Assembly (NCBI GenBank): GCA_020832805.1
Contig: JAFIED010000258.1
Coordinates: 1-39,153 of the forward strand
Reading direction: 5' to 3'
From: Pararhodobacter sp.
GTDB lineage: Bacteria; Pseudomonadota; Alphaproteobacteria; Rhodobacterales; Rhodobacteraceae
DNA length: 39,153 bases
Shown: positions 10,315 to 17,980 of the stretch, in pieces
Layout: every line of letters begins with the position of its first letter
How positions within the stretch are numbered: the first letter of the stretch is position 1
The notes under the pieces: model-generated
What the model was told of the DNA's origin: nothing
Databases searched by the model: none
Seen by the model: the letters and a program-made list of their open reading frames with translations, nothing else
Translations under genes and position numbers: made by a program

Positions 10315-11658
10315 ATGCTTCCGCTTCGTGACTGGGCCCGCCACCACCCCGATGTGCGCACCATCCGTGTTGCCGCGGCCGATCTGAACGGCCAGGCCCG
10401 CGGCAAACGGATGCCGGTGCGTTTTGCCGAGAAAATCCTGCGCGAGGGCACGCGCTTTCCGTATTCCGCCCTGAACCTCGATATCTGGGGCGAGGATATC
10501 GAGAACAGCCCGCTGGTGTTCGAGACGGGTGATGCGGATGGCGTGCTCAGACCCACCGATCGCGGGTTTATTCCCATGCCCTGGCTGGATGCCCCCACGG
10601 CGCTGTTACCCATCTGGATGTTTCACGAAGATGGCACCCCGTTCGAGGGCGACCCCCGCCACGCACTGGCCCGCGTGCTGGAGCGTTTTCACGCGCGCGG
10701 CGTGCGCCCGGTATGCGCCACCGAGCTGGAATTTTACCTGATCGACGATTCCGGCCGCGAATTGCGCGTGCCCCCCTCGCCCCGCTCGGGCAAGCGGCGG
10801 CCAGGGGCCGATACGCTTGCCCTGCGCGCGCTCGATGCGTTCGACAACTTCTTTACCGATCTCTATGACGCCTGCTAGGCGATGGATATCGACGCCGACA
10901 CCGCCTTTTCCGAGGCGGGCATCGGCCAGTTCGAGATCAACCTGCTGCATTCCGACGATGTGCTGAAGGTGGCCGACGATACCTGGCTGTTCAAGATGCT
11001 GGTCAAGGGACTGGCGCGCAAATACGGTTTTGCCGCCAGTTTCATGGCCAAGCCCTATCCTGCGTGGCCAGGCAACGGCATGCACATGCATTTCTCCATG
11101 ACCGACAAGGACGGCCAGAACCTGTTCGACAATGGCGGGCCGGAAGGCAGCACCTTGATGAAACAGGCCGTCGCCGGGTGTCTGCAGGCCATGCCCGGCA
11201 CCATGCTGCTGCTGGCCCCGCATGCCAACAGCTATGACCGGCTGGTGCCCGAAGCGCATGCACCGACCGGCATCGCCTGGTCATACGAGAACCGCACGGC
11301 AGCGCTGCGCATCCCTTCGGGCAGCCACAAGGCGCGGCGGATCGAACACCGCGTCGCAGGCGGCGACATCAATCCCTATCTGATGATGGCGGGCGTGCTG
11401 GGGTCGGCCCTGATCGGAATCGAGGACGCGCTGGAACCACCGCCGCCGATCAGTGGAAATGCCTATGATCTGGAACTCGAACAGTTGCCGGGCAGCTGGG
11501 CAGCCGCGATCACGGCCTTTGAAGACAGCAAGGACATGGCGCGGATCTTTGATCCGCAACTGATCGACAATCTGGTGCGCACAAAGCGCCAGGAACTGCA
11601 TTACATGGCCGAACTGTCCGAGGAAGAAGTCATCGATCTGTATCTGGACACGGTCTGA
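10315..11658 (+). pseudogene. Glutamine synthetase family protein (PuuA / gamma-glutamyl-amide synthetase type) with an in-frame TAG at 10876-10878
   Basis: ORFs 10315-10878 and 10882-11658 are in the same frame and together form one GS-like protein: ...DNFFTDLYDAC[TAG]AMDIDADTAFSEAGIGQFEINLLHSDD...GNGMHMHFSM...SYENRTAALRIPSG.... Single amber codon, no frameshift. Confidence 0.87.
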
Positions 11659-11766
11659 CCGCAACACCGCCCGGCCCCGCGCGCGGCACACCACGCCTGA
11701 CCCGGCTTGCAGTCCTGCCCCTGCGGGGTTGCCCCCCTTGTCAGCCGGGGTGACGGCATGCTAGTT

Positions 11767-11776
11767 TTTGATCAAA
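11767..11776. promoter_or_regulatory. 10-bp palindrome TTTGATCAAA upstream of the GATase gene; candidate operator
   Basis: Perfect palindrome in the GS1/GATase intergenic gap, 15 nt upstream of the ATG at 11792. Confidence 0.3.
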
Positions 11777-11791
11777 TCCAAGAGACAGCGC

Positions 11792-12511
11792 ATGCATATC
11801 GGTATCCTGCAGACCGGCGAAGCCCCTGAACCCCTGCGCGGTGACGGGGATTACCCGGATTTTTTTGCCCGGCTGCTGGCAGGGCACGGTTTCACCTTTA
11901 CCACCTGGCGGGTGCTTGATGGCGCGTTCCCACCGGATGTGTCCCATTGTGACGGGTGGCTGATCACGGGTTCGCGCTTTGGTGCCTACGAGGATCACGC
12001 CTTCATCCCGCCGCTGGAACAATTCATCCGCGCGGCGCTGGCCGCCCGTGTCCCGGTGGCAGGGGTCTGCTTTGGCCATCAGATCATGGCGCAGGCCCTG
12101 GGCGGCACGGTGCAGAAGTACGCGGGCGGCTGGTCTGTCGGCCCAACGGAATACAGCTTCGAAGGCGCGCGCGTGGCCCTGAACGCCTGGCATCAGGATC
12201 AGGTCATCACCCCGCCCCCTGGCGCACGGACTGTCGCCCATAACCCGTCATGCGCGCATGCTGCGCTGGCCTATGACGCGCCAGACGGGCACCCGCTGGG
12301 GTTTTCGGTTCAGGCCCATCCCGAATTCGACGATCATTTCGTCAATGGGCTGATTCAAACGCGGGGGCGCGGGCTGGTCCCGGATGCGGTGCTGGATGCC
12401 GCCCAGGCCCGGCTGGGGCAGCCGCTGGACCGGCAGCAGATTGCCGGGCGCATCGCCGATTTCTTTCACGCTGCAATGCCGGAACGAATGCAAAGGAAAC
12501 GTCATGGCTGA
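11792..12511 (+). CDS. Type 1 (class I) glutamine amidotransferase-like protein
   Basis: Nucleophile motif VAGVCFGHQIMAQALGG and His-Glu pair region FSVQAHPEF. Confidence 0.9.
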   Translation: MHIGILQTGEAPEPLRGDGDYPDFFARLLAGHGFTFTTWRVLDGAFPPDVSHCDGWLITGSRFGAYEDHAFIPPLEQFIRAALAARVPVAGVCFGHQIMAQALGGTVQKYAGGWSVGPTEYSFEGARVALNAWHQDQVITPPPGARTVAHNPSCAHAALAYDAPDGHPLGFSVQAHPEFDDHFVNGLIQTRGRGLVPDAVLDAAQARLGQPLDRQQIAGRIADFFHAAMPERMQRKRHG

Positions 12512-13859
12512 CTGGCTTGACCAGATACCCCAGGCCGCGCGCGACTATATCAACGGCCGCCGCCCGGACGAGGTGGAATGCGTCATTCCGGATCTGGCCG
12601 GCGTTGCCCGCGGAAAGGCCATGCCGGCCACGAAATTTGCCAAGCAGGAAAAATTCTACCTGCCTGATTCGATCTTTCTGCAGACCATCACCGGCGACTG
12701 GGCCGACGTGCCCGACATGGCCTTTACCGAGCCGGACATGATCCTGCGCCCGGACTATGGCACTACCAGTGCTGCGCCGTGGACGGCGGATGTGACGCTG
12801 CAGGTTATCCACGATGCGCTGGACCCGCAGGGGCAACCGATTCCGATTGCCCCGCGCAATGTGCTCAGGCGGGTAATGGGGCTGTATCAGGCCCGCGGCT
12901 GGACCCCGGTTGTGGCGCCCGAGATGGAGTTCTATCTGGTCGCGCGCAACACCGACCCGGCAAAACCGATCGAGCCGCCGATGGGGCGTTCCGGGCGACC
13001 GGCCGCGGCGCGGCAAGCCTATTCGCTGTCTGCGGTCGACGAATACGGGCCGGTGATTGACGATATCTATGACTTTGCCGAGGCACAGGGGCTGGAGATC
13101 GACGGCATCCTGCAGGAAGGCGGCGCCGGGCAGATCGAGATCAACCTGAACCACGGCGACCCGGTCGCACTGGCCGACGAGGTGTTCTACTTCAAGCGTC
13201 TGATCCGCGAGGCTGCCTTGCGGCATGGCTGCTATGCCACCTTCATGGCCAAACCCATCGAGGGCGAGCCGGGATCTGCCATGCATATCCACCATTCGGT
13301 GGTTGACACGGCAACCGGGCTCAACATCTTTTCGGCGGCCGACGGAACGGACACGCCAGAGTTCTATCACTTCATCGGCGGCATGCAGAAATACCTGCCT
13401 GCCGTGATTGCGATCCTGGCACCCTATGTGAACAGCTATCGCCGCTATGTGCCTGATTTTGCTGCGCCCATCAATCTGGAATGGGGCCGTGACAACCGCA
13501 CCACAGGGCTGCGCGTGCCGGTCTCCAGCCCGGCTTCTCGGCGCGCAGAGAACCGGCTGGTGGGCATGGATTGCAACCCGTATCTGGGGATCGCTGCCAG
13601 CCTGGCCTGCGGCTATCTGGGTCTGATCGAAAAGATCGACCCGCGCCCGGAATACCGCGGCGATGCCTATGTCGCCGAAGATGAACTGCCCCTGACCCTG
13701 GGCGATGCGCTGGATCTGCTTGAAGAATGTGCGCCGGTGCGCGATGTGCTTGGCAACCGGTTCTGCTCGGTTTATGAATGCGTCAAGCGTATGGAATACA
13801 AGGAATTCCTGCAGGTTATCAGCCCGTGGGAGCGCGAGCATCTGCTGCTGAATGTATAA
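12504..13859 (+). CDS. Glutamine synthetase family protein (PuuA / gamma-glutamyl-amide synthetase type)
   Basis: DLAGVARGKAMPATKF...VAPEMEFYLV...GAGQIEINLNHGDP...GSAMHIHHSV...WGRDNRTTGLRVP; start overlaps the GATase end. Confidence 0.92.
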   Translation: MADWLDQIPQAARDYINGRRPDEVECVIPDLAGVARGKAMPATKFAKQEKFYLPDSIFLQTITGDWADVPDMAFTEPDMILRPDYGTTSAAPWTADVTLQVIHDALDPQGQPIPIAPRNVLRRVMGLYQARGWTPVVAPEMEFYLVARNTDPAKPIEPPMGRSGRPAAARQAYSLSAVDEYGPVIDDIYDFAEAQGLEIDGILQEGGAGQIEINLNHGDPVALADEVFYFKRLIREAALRHGCYATFMAKPIEGEPGSAMHIHHSVVDTATGLNIFSAADGTDTPEFYHFIGGMQKYLPAVIAILAPYVNSYRRYVPDFAAPINLEWGRDNRTTGLRVPVSSPASRRAENRLVGMDCNPYLGIAASLACGYLGLIEKIDPRPEYRGDAYVAEDELPLTLGDALDLLEECAPVRDVLGNRFCSVYECVKRMEYKEFLQVISPWEREHLLLNV

Positions 13860-13910
13860 CCGGCCCGGGCAGGTCAGGCCCGGTGCGACACACCGACACG
13901 CGGAGGTTCC

Positions 13911-14234
13911 ATGCCCCTTGTCATTCTTGGCCTGAAGACCTGCGATACCTGCCGAAAGGCGCGCAAGGCCCTGCCCGATGCCAGTTTTCGTGACATCCGT
14001 GACACACCGCTGACGGCGGCCGAAATCGACAGCCTGCTGTCAATGTTCGGCGACAAGCTGATCAACCGCGCCTCGACAACGTGGCGCGGGCTGGATGAAA
14101 CAGCACGCAGCACCGACGCGGCCAGCTTGCTGGCGGCCCACCCTGCACTGATGAAACGCCCCGTGATTCAGGCCGAAAAAGGCGCGTGGCTGGGCTGGAC
14201 AGCCCAGACACGCGCGGCACTCAACCTGACGTGA
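13911..14234 (+). CDS. ArsC/Spx-family thioredoxin-fold protein
   Basis: MPLVILGLKTCDTCRKARKALPDASFRDIRDTPLTAAEI...NRASTTWRGLDE...LMKRPVIQ; CxxC and RP(V/I) motifs. Confidence 0.85.
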   Translation: MPLVILGLKTCDTCRKARKALPDASFRDIRDTPLTAAEIDSLLSMFGDKLINRASTTWRGLDETARSTDAASLLAAHPALMKRPVIQAEKGAWLGWTAQTRAALNLT

Positions 14235-14240
14235 TGGCGC

Positions 14241-14257
14241 GCCGGGCACGGCCCGGC
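14241..14257. terminator. Candidate intergenic hairpin between convergent ArsC-like and csp genes
   Basis: GCCGGGC-ACG-GCCCGGC, perfect 7-bp stem; no strong T-tract on either strand. Confidence 0.45.
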
Positions 14258-14261
14258 CTGT

Positions 14262-14468
14262 TCAAAGCAGTTTCAGATCGCCCGCAGAAGAGCGCCCGTC
14301 CCGCCCTGACTGCATCTCGAAACTGACCTTCTGGTTGTCGGCCAGCCCGGTCAGCCCCGCGCGCTCGACGGCAGAGATATGCACGAACACATCCTTGCCG
14401 CCATCGTCGGGCGCAATGAACCCGAAGCCTTTGGTAGTGTTGAACCATTTCACGGTGCCGGTTGGCAT
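14262..14468 (-). CDS. Cold-shock protein (CspA family)
   Basis: [42 protein letters not shown]1 KGFGFI and RNP2 DVFVH; 68 aa. Confidence 0.97.
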   Translation of the reverse strand: MPTGTVKWFNTTKGFGFIAPDDGGKDVFVHISAVERAGLTGLADNQKVSFEMQSGRDGRSSAGDLKLL

Positions 14469-14963
14469 TTCCGCTTCCTCTCTCTCGTTGTCGTCTGGCG
14501 GCGCTATTGCCGCCAGGGTCGTGCAGCCAGGTCTTTCGGTCGTGAAGGCTGCCAGAAAGGAAGGCCGTCGCGGGAAAGTCTGATGTCACGCTGCGAAGTG
14601 TGCCACGATCTGATTCAAAATCAAGAGTTCTGCAGGCATGGGCGGCGCCAGAACGGATTTGATTGCATGCTGTGGGCTTGACTTATGGCCGTCAAAGGCG
14701 CATCTGCGGTTCGTTATCGTCCCGCTGCCGCGTGAGCAGCTTGCGCCGCAGATGATGCCGCGCGCAACCGGACGCTGCCGGGTCAGCCTGCGCGACAAGC
14801 GTGCAGTTCGCCCGAAACCCTGGTTCCCGTCATCACGCGTGGGGGCTCGTGCGGCATCTGCCGTACGCCCGAAACCGCAGCCTGCCCTATGGGTGGGACA
14901 TGGCGCTTTATTGCGCCTTATATTGCGCCACCGTGCCCAGTGCTGGTGGCCGAGAGGACTGAC

Positions 14964-16280
14964 ATGACTGATTTTTCGATGCTCGGGCTGAACCCGGGCC
15001 TGATGGCCGCCGTTACCCGCATGGGGCTGGACAACCCCACCCCGATTCAGGCGCGCGCCATTCCCCCGGCGATGGAAGGGCGCGATATCATGGGGCTGGC
15101 ACAGACCGGCACCGGCAAGACGCTGGCTTTTGGCCTGCCGCTGCTGCACAGCCTGATGGGGCTGGGCCGTCCCGCCCCCGGCACCGTGCGGGCGCTGATC
15201 CTTGCGCCGACCCGCGAACTGGTGGCACAGATCGCCGACAGCCTGCGCACACTGGCCGAAGGCGGGCCGCTGAAAGTGGTCACGGTGGTTGGCGGCGCCT
15301 CGCTGAACCGGCAGGCCGAACGGCTGTCACGCGGGACCGATGTGCTGGTTGCCACGCCGGGCCGGTTGATCGACCTGTTGAACCGGCGGGCACTGACGCT
15401 GGCCGAAACCCGGGTGCTGGTACTGGATGAAGCCGACCAGATGCTTGACATGGGGTTCATCCATGCGCTGCGCCAGATTGCGCGACACCTGCCCGCCGAA
15501 CGACAGACCATGCTGTTTTCGGCCACGATGCCAAAGGAGATGGGCGAGATCGCAGAAACCTATCTGACCCGCCCGGTGCGGGTTCAGGTCAACCCGTCCG
15601 GTCAGACCGCCGAAAAGATCGATCAGGCGGTGCATTTCGTCGCTCAGGGTGACAAGGCCGCCCTCCTGGCCGAGTATCTGTCAAAACACATGGACGAAAG
15701 CGCCCTGGTCTTTGCCCGCACCAAACACGGGGCGGAAAAGCTGATGAAACTGCTCGTCAGCTGGGGCTATGCCGCAGGGTCCATTCATGGAAACAAGAGC
15801 CAAGGACAGCGCGAACGCACGCTGGCGGCATTTCGCGCGGGCGAGATGAAGGTGCTGGTAGCCACCGATGTGGCGGCGCGCGGCATCGATATTCCGCTGG
15901 TGGCGCATGTCTACAACTATGAATTGCCCAATGTGCCAGAGAATTATGTGCACCGCATTGGCCGGACCGCCCGTGCCGGGCGTTCTGGCCGGGCGATGGC
16001 GTTCTGCGCGCCGGCCGAGATGGCCGACCTGCGCGCGATCGAGGCGCTGACACGGCAGCCGATCACCGTAGCCGGCGGCACCCCCTGGCCCGGGTCGATG
16101 GCTGACGAAGCCCGCGCCAAGGCGCGCAAGGCCAATGCCGGCGGGCGCGGCGGCGGTGGCGGCCAGGGCAACCGCGCGGCCCAGCCCGGACGGCAGGCCA
16201 AGCGGCAGGAGGGTACGCGCAACGAGGACGGACAGAACCGGAAACCACGGCGCCCGCGGCGCCGCGCACGCGCCGCCTGA
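14964..16280 (+). CDS. DEAD/DEAH-box ATP-dependent RNA helicase
   Basis: AQTGTGKT, PTRELVAQI, DEADQMLDMGF, FSATMP, VATDVAARGIDIP, HRIGRTARAGRSG; basic Gly/Arg-rich C-terminal tail. Confidence 0.96.
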   Translation: MTDFSMLGLNPGLMAAVTRMGLDNPTPIQARAIPPAMEGRDIMGLAQTGTGKTLAFGLPLLHSLMGLGRPAPGTVRALILAPTRELVAQIADSLRTLAEGGPLKVVTVVGGASLNRQAERLSRGTDVLVATPGRLIDLLNRRALTLAETRVLVLDEADQMLDMGFIHALRQIARHLPAERQTMLFSATMPKEMGEIAETYLTRPVRVQVNPSGQTAEKIDQAVHFVAQGDKAALLAEYLSKHMDESALVFARTKHGAEKLMKLLVSWGYAAGSIHGNKSQGQRERTLAAFRAGEMKVLVATDVAARGIDIPLVAHVYNYELPNVPENYVHRIGRTARAGRSGRAMAFCAPAEMADLRAIEALTRQPITVAGGTPWPGSMADEARAKARKANAGGRGGGGGQGNRAAQPGRQAKRQEGTRNEDGQNRKPRRPRRRARAA

Positions 16281-16342
16281 CCAGCGGCGTGATCATCGGC
16301 GCGGCGGGAATCTGGCCCCACACAGAACCGCGCATGAGTTAA

Positions 16343-16365
16343 AAAGGCCCCCAAGTGGGGCCTTT
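16343..16365. terminator. Bidirectional intrinsic terminator between the helicase and phaR
   Basis: AAAGGCCCC-CAAGT-GGGGCCTTT, perfect 9-bp stem flanked by A/T runs, between convergent genes. Confidence 0.85.
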
Positions 16366-16414
16366 CTGTCATGTCGTTGCTGCGGTCTGGGGCGTGAACC
16401 TGCGCCCCGGCCCG

Positions 16415-17041
16415 TTACTTTTCAAGCTTTGACAGTTGTTCCTGCAGTGCGGCCAGCTGGCTGCGGATCTGGTTCAGATCTTCCGGCCGGTTGCCGCCAG
16501 ACGGACCGCCCGGCGCAGAGGCCGGGCCGCCGCCTTCCTTGTCGCCGCCCGCCGCACCACCGCCTTCCTGGGCGTTGTCGCCGGGCATCCCGGGCCAGCC
16601 ACTCATCATCGAGCGCAAGAAGGCTTCCTGCTGACGCTGCATCGCCTCGAACCCCGGCATCTTGGACATCTGCGCCATCATCGGGTTCATCACACTCATC
16701 TGTTCGGCAAACTTTCCGGGCCCCTGGCGCAGCATCTCGAAGGACATGGCCAGAAATTGCGGCACTACCGATTGCGCCTGCGCAGTATAGCTGCGCACCA
16801 GATCAGTCAGCACCGACAGGGGCAGCACATTCTCGCCACGGCTTTCATGCTCGGCGATGATCTGCAGAAGATACTGCCGCGTCAGGTCATCGCCGCTTTT
16901 CAGGTCAACGATCTTGACCTCGCGCCCGGCCCGGATGAAACCTGCGATATCCTCCAGCGTGACATAGTCGCTACTCTCGGTATTGTAGAGCCGCCGACTG
17001 GCATAGCGCTTGATCAGAAGCGGGCTGTCGCTGTCAGGCAT
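16415..17041 (-). CDS. phaR: Polyhydroxyalkanoate synthesis repressor PhaR
   Basis: LLIKRYASRRLYNTESSDYVTLEDIAGFIRAGREVKIVDLKSGDDLTRQYLLQIIAEHES: PHB/PHA accumulation regulator DNA-binding domain. Confidence 0.95.
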   Translation of the reverse strand: MPDSDSPLLIKRYASRRLYNTESSDYVTLEDIAGFIRAGREVKIVDLKSGDDLTRQYLLQIIAEHESRGENVLPLSVLTDLVRSYTAQAQSVVPQFLAMSFEMLRQGPGKFAEQMSVMNPMMAQMSKMPGFEAMQRQQEAFLRSMMSGWPGMPGDNAQEGGGAAGGDKEGGGPASAPGGPSGGNRPEDLNQIRSQLAALQEQLSKLEK

Positions 17042-17219
17042 CTTTGGCTCTCCCCGAAATTGCGCGGCCGACAGGGGTTCCACCCCCGTGACAGGGTCAC
17101 GGTAATGCGCATCTTGCGTCGGGGAAACCGGTTTCTGCGCCGGAAATGATCAAAAACCGTCTGAAACGGCGGTCACACGCGGCAAGTCACCACCCCGCCA
17201 CGGGCTGTGGCGGAAAAGA

Positions 17220-17246
17220 AAAAGGCGAGCCATGGGCTCGCCTTTT
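17220..17246 (-). terminator. Intrinsic terminator downstream of phaP
   Basis: AAAAGGCGAGCC-ATG-GGCTCGCCTTTT, perfect 12-bp stem with a T-rich tract on the minus strand. Confidence 0.85.
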
Positions 17247-17332
17247 GGCCATGCAGCGGCGGGGAGGACGCCGTGCCGGCCATTTTGCTGTTCAGCGGCC
17301 AGCCCCTGCCGGGTCAGACCGCCTTTGGCAAA

Positions 17333-17818
17333 TCACTTCGCGCCGGCAGTGGCGGTTGCCTTCTTCGTCGCGGCAGTCACTTCTTCCGTCGCCTTCTTGG
17401 CGGCGGCGGTCATGTCGCTGGTCGCTTTCTGCATGGCGGCGGTCGCTTCGGCCGACATGTCCTTGCCAGCGGCCAGCATCAGTTCGACCGTGTCCATCTG
17501 AACGCGCTTGGCGATCTCGGCATAGGCGGCCATATGCTCGGACGCCATTTCAGCCGAAGCCGAGGCGAAATCGGTCATGGCCTTGGCGAAATCGCTGGGC
17601 TCGGACTTGGCGGTCGACACCTCGCCGATTTTCGACAGGGTCTGCTTGGTCCATTTGTTCGACACTTCGGTCGACTTTTCAGCGGCTTCCAGAACGACCT
17701 TGCTCATCTTCTCGCTGATCGCGGCCTGGGTCTTGAACATGTCCTGCATGCCCTTCATGTCGACCGGGAACGCGCCCATCATGTCCTGCATCATCTTGGT
17801 GATATCGGTATTGGTCAT
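17333..17818 (-). CDS. phaP: Phasin family protein (PHA granule-associated)
   Basis: MTNTDITKMMQDMMGAFPVDMKGMQDMFKTQAAISEKMSKVVLEAAEKSTEVSNKWTKQTL...; Ala/Lys-rich C-terminus; located between phaC and phaR. Confidence 0.9.
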   Translation of the reverse strand: MTNTDITKMMQDMMGAFPVDMKGMQDMFKTQAAISEKMSKVVLEAAEKSTEVSNKWTKQTLSKIGEVSTAKSEPSDFAKAMTDFASASAEMASEHMAAYAEIAKRVQMDTVELMLAAGKDMSAEATAAMQKATSDMTAAAKKATEEVTAATKKATATAGAK

Positions 17819-17881
17819 TGTTACTCTCCTGCTTGCCGGCCGCGCCCACCGCGACACTGCATCTGGCAACCGATATACTTG

Positions 17882-17931
17882 CTGCACCGCAGCATTTCAA
17901 GGTCTTTTTCTGCACTGCAGCAAATTTGCTG
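17882..17931. promoter_or_regulatory. Two PhaR-type operators plus an adjacent 14-bp palindrome upstream of phaP
   Basis: CTGCACCGCAG (17882-17892) and CTGCACTGCAG (17910-17920) match CTGC-N3-GCAG; CAGCAAATTTGCTG (17918-17931) is a perfect palindrome overlapping the second site. Confidence 0.75.
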
Positions 17932-17980
17932 GCAGCGGCGGGCGCGGGCCCCGATCCCGGCCAGCCTGCGCCCTGCCCTG

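Noticed and set aside
10876-10878. TAG as pyrrolysine or other amber recoding
   Set aside because: No evidence of pylT/pylS or a methylamine methyltransferase in the window; a CAG-to-TAG mutation or sequencing error is simpler.
12342-13841. 499-aa minus-strand ORF opposite the second GS
   Set aside because: Antisense shadow of the GS coding frame.
13865-13883. CCGGGC-AGGTCAG-GCCCGG inverted repeat after the second GS
   Set aside because: Only 6 bp, no T-tract, and the next gene is co-oriented; such repeats are expected by chance in GC-rich DNA.
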